From Diacronema lutheri (taxonomy: Eukaryota > Haptophyta > Pavlovophyceae > Pavlovales > Pavlovaceae), in NCBI GenBank assembly GCA_019448385.1, contig JAGTXO010000015.1, forward strand, positions 620,001 through 684,000: a stretch of 64,000 bases of DNA, written 5' to 3'. The notes beneath the pieces are model-generated. The model did no database searches. It was not told the origin of the DNA and saw nothing but the letters and a program-made list of their open reading frames with translations. Shown here piece by piece: positions 20,423 through 31,020 of this stretch (positions within the stretch are counted from its first letter, which is position 1; the number at the start of each line of letters is the position of its first letter). The translations under genes were made by a program, and so were the position numbers.

Positions 20423-22032
20423 TCACGAGCTGGCCGTCGGACGGCCCGCCAAGCTCGCGGCCGCGGAGGAGCGGCGCGGCGCGGACGCAGGCCGCGACGC
20501 GGCGCGCGACGACGGCTGGGACGGCGCAGCAGACGGCGGCAGCGACGGGCGGCGCGACGCGGTGAGCGAGGCGCTGAGGGACGAGACGCGCGAGCCGCTG
20601 TGCGCGAGCGCGCCGCGCGCGTGCTGCCCCGCCTTGAGCGCTGGCAGATTGCGCGCGCCCCGCCTCGCCACCTCCCACGCCGTGACGGTCTCGAGCGTGT
20701 ACTTGGCGCGGTGTGCGGCGACGGACGCCGTGGTCGGCGATTCGTAATGGTGCGGCCGGGGGGGGTTCTCGCCGGCCGGCGCGGTGCGCACCCACTCGGC
20801 GCGGCCGGCGCGGACATCGCCGTGGCCAAGCTTTCCGCGCGCGCGCCTCGACTTGACGATCGCGGCAATCTCAGCGTCGGAGCGAAGCGTGCGCACGCCG
20901 GTCCGTGGCTCAACCTTGACGATCGTGCTCGTCATTTTCGAGACAAAGCGCTCAAAGGTTGACTCGCTCATCCGCTCGGTCTGCACGTCCGCCAGCTCAA
21001 ACCAGCTGCGCAAAAAGTCGTCGCGGCTGAGCGTCCGCTCAAACGGCGGCGTTGTCGGGTCGGGCCACCCACGCGTGTCGTGCACCCAGTCCGCCTTGGC
21101 GAGGAAGACGGCCTCGCGCGGGTCGTCGTGCCGCATCAGCACCAAGTACACCCTGCGGCTGTGGTGCGCCATCGCGCGCGCGGACGGCGGCGCGTGACAG
21201 CGGCGGTCAGCGGCTCGTGAGACGTGTCGCGGTGTTGTCCGGCGCCAGCGCGACTGTTGGCAGATCCGCGTCGCCGCGCACGGACAGCGCGCACGGGGGG
21301 GTCGTAGGTGGGGTGTGCGATCGAACGTGCGCGCCGCGCAGCCGCGCAGCGAGCGGCGCGCCTGTGCTCGCGCAAGGCGGCGTACGCGTGCGCACACCTG
21401 ATCTCAAAGTAATCTGGCCACGTGAGCACGGACGCATCCCGAACGCCATCGGCCTCAGCGTGCGCGCCGCCGCCGTGCGCCGGACGCCCGCCGTGCGCCG
21501 CGGCGCGCTCGCCGTGGTGCCGGGCGGTCGCCTGCGAGAATGAGTCCCATGCGCCCTGCAGCGCGCGCTGCACGTCTGCGTCGCGCCACAGCCGCTCACG
21601 CCGGATGAGCATCGCGGGTGAGTACCAGGAGTCGCCCTTGCGCGCTTCCGCCCGGTCGTGCTCGTCCGTCAAGTAGCGGGTGCTGAGCGTCTCCATCATC
21701 GCGCGCCAGCGGCAGCGAAGACGATGGGCGCGGAAGTGTCGCTGTATGAGGCTCACACTTGGCCAGGCATGCACCGTGGCCGCACGCGCGCCCACCTCGG
21801 TGGCGACGCTGAACACGCCGAGCCGATGCAGCGAGTGACGCATCGTGCTCCGCCGGAATGCGCGCTGGATGACGGCTGCTGCACGGAGCCGGCGCATGTC
21901 GCGGCGAACGGCCTTGCCGCGAAAGGCAGCCTGGATCTTGGCCGACGCGACCGCCCGAGCGCGGTGGCTGCGCCACACCTCCTGGAGGTAGGCCGCAGCT
22001 TCGCCGCGCCCGTCCTCCGTGAACGTCTTCAT
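20423..22032 (-). CDS. IQ-motif (calmodulin-binding) protein
   Basis: Exons 22032..21398 and 21152..20423 join through a 245-bp GT-AG intron into 454 residues; the junction reads YFEIRVYLVLMRHDD. The N-terminal half carries two or three IQ-type motifs (AKIQAAFRGKAVRRDMRRL, AVIQRAFRRSTMRHSL, SLIQRHFRAHRLRCRW) expected to bind calmodulin. The second half has a conserved-looking helical segment (DDFLRSWFELADVQTERMSE) and a basic disordered tail. An upstream in-frame ATG at 22155 exists, but its extension contains low-complexity sequence. With its neighbours, a ciliary or cytoskeletal calcium-responsive role is plausible but only inferred. Confidence 0.8.
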
Positions 22033-22321
22033 GGGAACTTCCGACTTCGCCCCAACGTCTTCTGCGCGCCCTGGACACTTGGTGTCACCGTGTAGTGTCA
22101 GTGTCACAGTGCCGTGGGATGCGTGCGATCGAGCCAAGCGCCGTGGCCGAGGCATTGCCCATGCTGGCTGCGGACTCCGTCAGCTCGCGCACCTACGTTG
22201 AACGCCCCTTGGCTCCCGCCACCCGCCACGTGTGCGCCGGCGAGGCGCGCAGCGCGCTCGCCGCGTTGCGACGGGAGTCGGGACCCTGGCCGGACCGCCT
22301 TGGCGGCTTGCCGTTCGCGCC

Positions 22322-23827
22322 TCACGCAAGGCGGCGCTTCTTGGTCGGCTCATCGTCGATCAGCCCGGCGCGCGCGAGCGACCTGGCCTCAACCGACTGG
22401 ATCTCCGCATAGCCTGTGTTCGAAAAGCGGCGGGCGCGGAGAGCGCGCGTGGGCGGGCGGCGGGCCGCGCGGCGGCGCGTGCGAGCTGGCGCGCCGCGGC
22501 GCGCGCACGCGCGCTCGCGCGCTTACCCTGCGAGCTGACGGGGTTGAGGCCGTCGCTCTTCTCCATCGACGAGTCCGCCTCGTTGTACAGCGACGCCGCC
22601 ACATCGGAGAGGCCCATAAAGAAGACGTTGCCCTTGTAGCAGCCGACCTTCACCGTGCCCGTCGCCGGGCGCGTGAGCTCCTGGATGGCGATGAGCGATG
22701 CGCGCGTCGACGGGTCGAACCAGCGGCCGTCGTAGATCTGCGAGCCGATGTGCTTGGAGAGGTGCTCGAAGAGCTCCTGCGCGCGCCTGTCCAGCACCGC
22801 CTGGTAGAGGAAGACGAGCGCCGAGCCGAGCAGCTCCATGCCCGGCGCCTCGTAGACGCCGCGGCTCTTGGTGCCGATGATGCGGTTCTCGAGCGCGTGC
22901 TTGATGCCGACGCCGTTGCGGCCGCCGATCTCATTGGCGAGCTTGATCGCCTGGACGGGCGTGAGCGCCTTGCCGTTGATGTGCGTCGCGCGCCCCTCCG
23001 CATACTTGATCGTCACCTCCTCCACCTTGTCCGGCGCCGCCATCGGCCACACGCCCATCTCGGGGTCGACGATCGTCATCGGCGTCTCGACGGACTCGAG
23101 GTCCTCTGCCTCGTGCGACAGGCCGGCGAGGTTGGCGTCGGTCGAGTACTTCTTCTTCGGGCCGACGAACGCCTCGATGTTGAACTTGCCCAAGTAGGCC
23201 GCCATCTCCGACCGGCCGGGAAACTCCTCGAGCAGCAGCGCGTCGCGCCACGGCGCGTAGACGCGCATCTTTGGAGCGAGAACGTTGGTGTAGCGCTCAA
23301 AGCGCATCTGGTCGTTGCCGCGGCCGGTGGCGCCGTGCGAAAGCACAGTCACCTCCTTTTGCTGCATCGCGCGGATGAGCCCGCGACACGTGACGTACCG
23401 GCCGATGCCCGTCGTGTTCCAGTAGCCGCCGTCGTACTTGGCCTGCGCCTGGATCACATCAAAGCAGCCGGCGGCCATGTCGTCCTTGAGGTCGACGATG
23501 ACGGTGTCGACGCCGCACGTGGCCATGCGCTTCTTCACGTTGTTGATGTCCGTCTCATCCGGCTGCCCCAGGTCCGCCGAGAAGGCGAGCACGTCGATGC
23601 CCGCCTCGATCAGCCGCTTGGACACAGTCTTCGAGTCGAGACCGCCTGCACCGGCGTGCGCGCGCGCGTGGCGAGCGGCGCGGGGCCGCGACGAACGTGT
23701 CTTGTCGGCAAGCGCGACGCGCGCTTGCGGACGGGCGCGCGCCCGCGTGCCGCCCGCGCGCGCGCGCACCCGACACGCACACGCCGACCTTCTGGCCCTT
23801 GAGATCCTTGTACGAGACGGCAGACAT
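22322..23827 (-). CDS. ASS1: Argininosuccinate synthase
   Basis: Catalyses citrulline + aspartate + ATP to argininosuccinate, the penultimate step of arginine synthesis and part of the urea cycle. Exons 23827..23770, 23645..22527 and 22413..22322 join through GT-AG introns of 124 and 113 bp into 422 residues, close to the usual family length. The first junction rebuilds the ATP-binding loop VSGGLDSKTV; bacterial forms usually read SGGLDTS. Further family blocks are GATGRGNDQMRFE, EIGGRNGVGI and IYDGRWFDP. The last exon adds GYAEIQSVEARSLARAG and a basic end (PTKKRRLA). No targeting peptide is seen, so a cytosolic location is likely. Confidence 0.96.
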
Positions 23828-23949
23828 TTTTTCGTCACCTCTTGTTCACGTGATTTTCCGTTTCTGATCCGATTTCGGGCCGTTTCGCATCGGGCTCGAC
23901 ACGGCCTCCGCCGCGCGCGGCGGAGGCGTGTCCTGCGCCGGGCGCGCCG

Positions 23950-26900
23950 TCACTTCTTCTTCGCGTCCTTTTTGACCGGCTTCACGGTCGCGACTGGCTC
24001 CTCGTCCGGCGGTTTGCGCTCGGCGCGGAGCGCCTCCCACGTTTGGCCAAATTGCGCGGCCATCGCCGAGACCGCGCTGCGCCACTCAGCGTGGCCCTGC
24101 GCGAGAGAGGCGACGAGCTCGTTTCGCGGCGCAGCGTGCGCCGCGCGCGCGAGCGCGAGGGCCTGCGATGCGTCGCGCGGTGCCACGCGACGAGCGCGAG
24201 CGCGACAACGGCTCGCCATCGGTCAGCCGCACCGAGCCCGCGCAGCCCTCGCTGAGCGCGCGCGCGCGCGCGCGGCTCAGCGCGGCGCGAGCGCAGCGGC
24301 GCGCGCGCACCTCGCGCTGCGCGGCCGCGGCCTGCACGCGCTCAGCGAGGGCTGCACGCGCGCGCTCCTTGCCCGCCTCGTCGACGAGGCGCGCGTCCGC
24401 CGGGCTGGCAGCGCGCCGTACGGTCGGCTCGCGCCACAGGGCCTGCGCGGTCAGGGCGCGCGCGCGGGGGGCATGCCGACGGCAGTGATGGCGCCGCGTG
24501 CGCGCGCGAGCGCGCGCGCAGACGGCGCCACGCGCGCCGGGCACGCACCGCACGGCTGGCGAGCTGATCCCCGCCGAGCGCGGGCGTGTGCGCGCGCGAG
24601 CCCGGTTTGGATGTCGCGCCGGCAGCTCCGCGCAGCGGCGCCTTCGCGCCACCCTTGCCTGCGGGCACCGGCGTCTCCTTGCCGTGCACGAGGGTGGCGG
24701 CGTCCTCGGCGCTCAGGCCACCGGCGCTCACGAGGAACGCCGTGCGCGACGCTCGGCCGCGCGCGCGCCTGCCCGCCTCCTTGGCCTCCCACGCCGCCTT
24801 GAGCGCGTCAAGCTGCTTGGCGCGCTCGTCGTCCGCGGTGAGCGTGACGACGACGTCACTCAGCGCGCTCAGCTTGTACGTGAGCGCCGGCCCGTCGTCG
24901 GCGTCGGCCGGCGGTGCACCCGCTACGCGGTCGCCGAGCGTGCCGTCCCCGGGCGCACGCGGGGCGGCCGATACTGGCGGGCGCGGCGGCGGGTCGAGCG
25001 GATGCGCCGGGTCGGGCGGTTGCGCGCACGGCTCGCGCAGCAGCCCGAGCCGCTCGACCGCGCCGCGCGAGAGCGTCACTTCGACGATGATGCGCGTGCC
25101 GGAAGCCCCCTTGGCCATCTCGGCGAGCTCGAGCGGGACGGCGGCGAGCGTGACCGAGCCGACGCCCTCCTTGCTCTTGAGCAGCTGCCCGGCGGACGGC
25201 GCGGCCGCACCCGCCTGGTGCTTGTCCAGCCGGTAGACACGCACAGTCAGCTCCGCGTCAGGGTCGGACAGCGCGATGCGCATGGCCGCGTGAGAACGCG
25301 TCGCGCCCGTCGCGACGTACCGGCAGAGGACGAAGCGGTGCGCCGCCGTCTGCGCGTACGACGGCACGTAGCGGCCGAGCACGTCGACGGCGGGGAGGAC
25401 CGTTTCAAGGCTCAGCTCCGCGTCGACGGGCGCGCGCACGTCGAGTGCGTAGGTGGCGCGGTCGAGGTTGACGGGCGCGCACGCGTCGACGAGCAGCGTG
25501 TGCTGCGCGCCGGGCAGGCAGCGCATCGCGCCACGCAGGTGCGTGAGGCTGCTCTCGTCGCACCCGTCGTTGTCGATCAGGTGCAGCCGCACGTGCTCGG
25601 CCGCGCGCTCGTCGTGCGGCAGCAGCTCGACGACAACGGGCACGCGGCCCGCTTCGTCCGCGCCGGGCGCGGCCGCGTGCGCCGCCGGCGCCTTGAGCGA
25701 GAGGCGTGCGCGGATGAGCACGCCCCAGCTGTGCGCCTCGAGCGCGGGGTAGACCGCGCGCTCGCCCTCGAGCCGGCCGCCCTTGCGCGCGAGCTCGGCG
25801 GTGAGGACGGTGGGCGCGTCGCCGAGCGCAAGCGCGCGCGTCGCTGCGCAGACGTGCAGCGTGAAGTGGAAGAAGGACGGGTACAGGCTGAGCTCGCTGG
25901 CCGAGTGCACGCTGAGCCGGTACGTGCCCGGCCGGAGCGCGAGCGGCATCGACGCGATCCGCGTCGCGTCGAGGTGGAGCAGCCCAGCGTCGGTGAGCGG
26001 CTCGTCGGGCGAGAAGCGCTCGAGGCGCGCCCAGCACGGCAACTCGGCTCTGCCGCCCGCCGGCGAGACAGTCAGCGCGATGAGCACGGGCGTCGCGCCG
26101 GGCGCGCGCGCGGCATCATCGTGCGCGCCCACCGTCTCGCCCACGCCGGCCGCGCCGCCCTGCGCCGCGCCGGCGCCGCCGTCCGCGCCGTCTGCGGTCG
26201 GCGGCACGGCGCCGACGTGTAAGAGCGCGTCTGCGTGCCCTGGCGAGTATGAGATCCCGGAGAAGCTGCGCGACGCGAGCCAGCCCTGCGCCGTAGGGTC
26301 GCGCCACACAACGAGCTCGCCAAACGTGCTGCAGAGCGACGGCTCGTCCGTCCAAAAGTCGCGCAGCGTCGCGCCCGCCGCCACCTTGCGCAGCCGCTGT
26401 CTCCGCTTCCAGCCGAGCGCGCCGTCGAGCTCGACCGTCCAACTCGCCTCGTCCGTGTCGCACAGCCGGCCGCGCCACTGCACGAGCTCCGACCTGCGCG
26501 CGCAGCGGCCGAGCGGGGACGCGGAGCGACGGCCGTAGCGGCGGGTGCGCCACGCCGCGTCAGCCGCCGGCGCGCGGCGCGGAGGGCTGGCGCGCGCGAT
26601 CCGCGCGCGCGCGCACGTGAGCCGGACGTAATTGCCGCCGAGGGCAGAGCGCGCCTCCACCACGCTGAGCAGCGGCCCCGTGCGCACGCCACTCCGCGCG
26701 AGCTCGGCACGCCGCTCGTCGTCGACGGGCTCGTCCGCCGCGAGCGCAACGATCGTGCCATTTGCGCCGAGCGCGGCGGTGAGAGCGTCCCACGTGAGGT
26801 GGTCGGGCTGCGAGGCGGGCGCGATGGGGAGCACTTGCGGCAGCCAGCCCGTCAGCGCCGTCAGCACGCTCGGGTCGCGTGGCCGCAGCCCGGCCGACGT

Positions 26901-27648
26901 GCGCGCGCCCAGCTTGAGAAGCGCCTTAGTGAGCAAGCTCGGCCACAGCTCGCGCGGCGCGAGCGTGCGCGGCAGCAGGCCGTGGCCGGTGGCGTCGCAC
27001 GGCAGCGTGTCGTCGATGGTGATGGCGCGCCACTGTCCGTGGTCGAAGAGGCGCACGACGTACCGCCCCTTGTCCGAGTAGAGCGGCACGCGCGCGTCCG
27101 TCTGCGGATGAATGAGCTGCCACAGGTAGTCACCGTCACGCAGTGCGGGCGCGTGCTCGGCGATCAGCTGCATTGTCGAGGTGATCCACTCGAGGAGCGG
27201 AAGCGCGCTTTCGGCTTGGCACGTTGGCATCAACAGCCCGTTCGTCAGCTCGCGCGGCTGCCCCGGATCGATCGTCGCCTCGAGCACGTAGGGCGGCGCG
27301 CCCGTGCTGTCGGCCGCGAGCAGCTTGGCGCGCTTCCATTCGGCGGTCGCAGTCTTGAGCACCGCCGGCAATGGGAGCACGCCACCGTCGTAGTCGGCGT
27401 CAGTGTACGGCTCGCCCCCTGCTTTCGCATCCGGCGCGAGCAGCGCTTTCACCTCCGCCAAGTCGAAGACGGGCGCCTGCGCGACGGCACGTGCAGCGCA
27501 GCGCGACGCACGTGCGTCGGCGCGAGGCGGCGCGTGGGGCCGCGGCGCGCGCGACGCGCAGCCGCACCAGCCGGTTGGTCTCGCGGTCGCCAATCCGCGG
27601 GAAGAGATGCCGCTCGAGCGCCGCGGTGCCCTTCCGCGCCGGGGCCAT
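23950..27648 (-). CDS. Androglobin-like protein (calpain-like, no visible globin)
   Basis: Exons 27648..27568, 27476..26617, 26493..24549, 24442..24311 and 24162..23950 join through GT-AG introns of 91, 123, 106 and 148 bp into 1,076 residues. The calpain-like N-terminal region has blocks shared with animal androglobin: KGRYVVRLFDHGQWRAITID, LWPSLLTKALLKLG and ALTGWLPQVLP. The C-terminus matches too: a helix LKAAWEAKEAGRRARGRAS and a Lys-rich end, KKDAKKK. No catalytic Cys is apparent, and GPLLSVVEA stands where active calpains have His, so protease activity is doubtful. Animal androglobin has a permuted globin and IQ motif mid-protein; here that span reads as beta-rich calpain-C2-like sequence instead. 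Animal androglobin is tied to cilia and sperm flagella. The start at 27648 is the first ATG in frame with exon 1. Confidence 0.85.
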
Positions 27649-27744
27649 CGCCTGTCGCGCGCCGGCCAAACGTTGGCCAGCGCGAGCACGGCGACCTGTA
27701 ACAGCCCCACTTGGGCTGATGGCGGTCGCTCGGGCTTGAGCGCC
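27649..27744. promoter_or_regulatory. 96-bp divergent promoter region
   Basis: Separates the androglobin-like start (27648, leftward) from the coiled-coil start (27745, rightward). No clear core promoter motif is seen. Confidence 0.3.
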
Positions 27745-29712
27745 ATGGAGGGCGACGCGCGGGAGGTCGTGGACGCCTACCGCAGCCTACGCTCGGAGAA
27801 TGCGGAGCTCAAGGCCGAAGTGGCACGCCTGCGCCGCGAGGCCGACGGCCTGCGCATCGAGCTCGCCGCCGCGCGCACGGAGGAGCGCGGCGCGCGCGAG
27901 TCCGCCGCGAGCGCGCACTCGGGCGCCCAGCTCGCGCAGGCGCGGCTCGACTCGCTGTGGAGCGCGACGCGGAGTGACGTGCGCGCCGAGCTGCTGCACG
28001 AGGTGCGCGCCGAGCTGCGCGCCGAGCTCGCGCCCGCCGTCGCCGCCGAGCTCGAGGCGCCGCTGCGCGCGCGGATGGAGGCGGAGCGCGACGCGCAGCT
28101 CGCGGCAGCGCTTCAGCGGATGCGGCACGACTTTGACGCGGAGCGCGCGCAGCTGCTCGCAAAGCTGACCGCCGAGCGTCTCAATCTCTCCGAGCGCGCC
28201 GCCGCGCAGCTCCGCGACCTCTCCGACGCTGTCGCGCAGCACGCGGACCAGCGCGCGAGCGAGCGCGAGGCGCGGCTTCACGAAGACGTGCGCGCGCTCG
28301 CCACCGCGCTGCGCGAGCCGCGGCGGCAAAGCGAGCCACCCGCGTTGCCACCGCCCGCGCCACAGCCCGCGCCCACGCCCGCACTGGCACCGCCGACGCT
28401 CAAGGCGTCGGGCGCGCGGGGCGCGCTCGCCGCGTGCACGAGCGCGTTCGGTTCAACTGGCGCGAGCGGTGGCCTGCGGCAGCGCAGGCTGCTCGACTCG
28501 CTTGGTCCGAGGCAGCGCGCCAAGCTGCGGCGCGAGCTGCTCCAGGCCGACGCGGCGGACGGCGCGGCGCATGGCGACGCGCCGGACGACATGGCCGCGG
28601 CGACGTCGGCGCGGTCCGAGCGCGTCGGCCATTCTGCACCAGTCTGTGCGCGCTCGGACCAAAGCGGCGCGCCGTCCACGTTCGTGGCGGCAGCGCTGGC
28701 GGCGGACGAGCGTCCACCCTCATCTGCGCCGCGCGCTGGTTGCCACGAGTCGGCGGCCGCCGCACTCGCGCGCGAGCGCGCGCCGCCCGCCGCGGCTCCC
28801 GCAGTCGCTGAGCGCCGCGACCCGGTCGAGCAGCTCTCCTTGGCCTTGCACCACGAGAGGGCCGTGCGCGCCAGCCTAGAGCGCCTCGTGGCGGATCAGC
28901 TCGGCGGCGCTGTCAACGCCGCCGCCGCCCCGCCGGCGGCGCCGCAGCCGCCGCCAGCTTTGAGCGCGCGCAACATCACGCCGCCAATGCCGTGCGGCGC
29001 GGTGGGCGGTTGGGTGGGTACCGAAGCGATGGACCGCGCGCTCTCCGCGCCCGACGCGTTCTGCGGCCCGCGGCGTGGCTCGCTGTCTGTGGCCAGCGCG
29101 TGGGCCGAGCGCGACGGGACGGCACACGCGCAGCCCTCCGCCTGGGCTGCGCAACCGCCCGCGACGCCATCGTACGCGCAGCCGAGAGATTCGCCGTCAG
29201 TTCAAACGCCAGTCGCGGCGCGCTTCGCCCACGATGGCGTCGCGTGCGGCGCGAGCGCTCCGCGGAGCAGCCACGTGAGCGTGGGCACGCGCGCGCAGCT
29301 TGGCAAGCTGGCGGTCGCGGCCGCCGAGCAGCGCATCGCGCGGTTGAGCCAGGCCGCCGTCGATGCGGCATACGGCTCGCACGCGGCACTCGAGGCATTT
29401 GAAGCGGAGCACGCGGCGGCACGCTGGGTGGAGCTGGGCGGCTATGTGGCCTCAGGCACGCGCGCGGCAAGTGACGCCTCATACGCGCACGCGCGACTCA
29501 GGCAGGAGGCCGAGAAGGGGTTGGCGTCTTTGGACTCCGAAGCGCACGAAGGCGCGCGAGCGCGGCGGCGCGACGGCGGCTGGTCTTGGCGCGACGCCGA
29601 CGGTTCACAGCTAGCCGGCAAGGAGGGTGGCGCCTCTGCTTGGCCGTCGTGCCGCCTCACCTTGGGCTCGGAGTCGGACGCCGTCGCGCAGGCGGAAACA
29701 TGGACCATGTGA
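27745..29712 (+). CDS. Coiled-coil protein of unknown function
   Basis: 655 residues from ATG 27745 (GCGCCATGG context). The first 190 residues form a charged coiled coil (SLRSENAELKAEVARLRREA, RAELLHEVRAELRAELAP, HADQRASEREARLHEDVRAL). A Pro-rich linker follows and then low-complexity Ala/Ser/Arg sequence. A second helical patch, VAAAEQRIARLSQAAVDAAY, lies near 29310-29375. The tail is acidic and Trp-containing. No domain is recognised. It is head-to-head with the androglobin-like gene, so co-expression is possible. Confidence 0.65.
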   Translation: MEGDAREVVDAYRSLRSENAELKAEVARLRREADGLRIELAAARTEERGARESAASAHSGAQLAQARLDSLWSATRSDVRAELLHEVRAELRAELAPAVAAELEAPLRARMEAERDAQLAAALQRMRHDFDAERAQLLAKLTAERLNLSERAAAQLRDLSDAVAQHADQRASEREARLHEDVRALATALREPRRQSEPPALPPPAPQPAPTPALAPPTLKASGARGALAACTSAFGSTGASGGLRQRRLLDSLGPRQRAKLRRELLQADAADGAAHGDAPDDMAAATSARSERVGHSAPVCARSDQSGAPSTFVAAALAADERPPSSAPRAGCHESAAAALARERAPPAAAPAVAERRDPVEQLSLALHHERAVRASLERLVADQLGGAVNAAAAPPAAPQPPPALSARNITPPMPCGAVGGWVGTEAMDRALSAPDAFCGPRRGSLSVASAWAERDGTAHAQPSAWAAQPPATPSYAQPRDSPSVQTPVAARFAHDGVACGASAPRSSHVSVGTRAQLGKLAVAAAEQRIARLSQAAVDAAYGSHAALEAFEAEHAAARWVELGGYVASGTRAASDASYAHARLRQEAEKGLASLDSEAHEGARARRRDGGWSWRDADGSQLAGKEGGASAWPSCRLTLGSESDAVAQAETWTM

Positions 29713-29779
29713 ACAGTGAACTATGTATGGGAATATCTATTCTTTAAGTAGTCATAGCTGCTGTCGAAGAAAAGTGGGT

Positions 29780-30966
29780 GGGTGGGTAGTGACGGTTGTC
29801 GGCGGAGTGGTACAAGACGGGCAACAACCTCACGACGACGCATCTGCTCAGCTCGCGGCGCTGGCAGAGCTCGAATGTCTTCACCTACTCGGGGCTCGTG
29901 CGCCGATTGAAGATGATCGCGGCGAACACTGGCATGCCACCGATGCGCGTGATCTCCTCCTCGCGGCTCGAAGGCCTCGGCGAGATCCCGCGCTCGAACC
30001 TCGGGCATGCGGAGGACGCGCTTGCGGTCGTCGAGCGCTGCGGGCGCGACCGTGACAACAGGCCCAAGGCCGTGCTCGTCAGGTTCTCGCACCGCTGGTT
30101 GCGGCCGATCTGGCCCGATCCGCAACGCCAGGCGCACCCAGACTCGGCTGACGGCGTGAAGGCCAAGGCGATCGTGCAGTGGGCAAAGTGGTTCAAGTGG
30201 TGGCGCCTCTTTGGCGCCGGGCGCGCATCGGTGCATGGCAGCATGGGCTGACGACCGACCCCGAGCTCGAGGTCTACTTTGGATTGATTACTCGTGCGTC
30301 ATCCCGGGCCGGAGATGGCCGGCCTCCCGGCGTACGTGAGCGCGTGCGCCGAAGTGGTCATCTTCCAGACCGTTGGCTACGACGACCGCGCGTGGTGCCA
30401 GGCTGAGCTCATGATGGTGCGCACGCGCGCACGCGCGCGCCCGCGCGCAGCGCGTCGAGGGTGTTGCCCACCGCGCCCTGCCACCCGGTGGCGCACGCCG
30501 AGCCCCGCGTGCCGCACCGCGCCGCGGCGCGCGCAGGCGTATGCATTCATGACGGTGGGCGACAAGGTTTTCCAGATCGCGCCAGGCTTCGAGCACCGCC
30601 GCCAGGTGTCGGTGACAGCACGGCGTTGCCCGATCCGCTGCACCTCCCTCTCTCTCCTCTCGTTTCTGCGGCTGGCTGGGCATCGCGCCCTGGCTCGCAG
30701 CGCGAACCGTCCGGCCGGGACGGTCGACGCTCTACCGCCTGGCGCCAAAGGCGACGTGGCGCGACCAGGAGGCGCTGATTGAGGCGGCAGCGTCCATGAA
30801 TGCTCGCTCGGACGCTCGCGCGCGCGACCCGGGCGCGACGACGCCCGGCTTCACGGGCGCGGGCGCGGCCATGGCCGTCGCACTGGCGCCGGAAGCGAGC
30901 GCTGTGCGCGTCGAGCCTGCGAGCCGTGGCCTCTCCCGAAGCGAAACCGGCAAGGGCCACGCATGA
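29780..30966 (+). pseudogene. TIR-like algal protein, broken or poorly resolved gene
   Basis: Protein-like pieces appear in changing frames: FSHRWLRPIWPDPQRQAHPD (about 30090-30150), IDYSCVIPG (near 30280), MAGLPAYVSACAEVVIFQT and WCQAELMM (30314-30415), AYAFMTVGDKVFQIAPGF (after a likely GT-AG intron, about 30416-30537) and STLYRLAPKATWRDQEALIE up to a stop at 30966. The order SHRWL, W/IDYSC, PAYV, RAWC resembles TIR-like or WIDY domains common in algae. No ATG precedes the first piece. The frame changes between about 30250 and 30320 do not fit a normal intron, so this may be a decayed host gene or contain sequence errors. The CDT1 gene starts 54 bp downstream. Confidence 0.45.
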
Positions 30967-31020
30967 AGCGGCTGCACGCTCGCGACCCCCTTCGACAGTC
31001 AGTTCGTGAGTGTGAGAGAC

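Noticed and set aside
27744-27747. Overlapping start codons on both strands in CCATGG for the androglobin-like and coiled-coil genes
   Set aside because: The minus-strand frame from 27746 is not protein-like before the acceptor at 27477. A better first exon from ATG 27648 splices in phase to the conserved sequence.
30179-30783. Three short rightward ORFs as separate small genes
   Set aside because: Their conserved words belong to one TIR-like domain order, so they are pieces of a single gene or relic.
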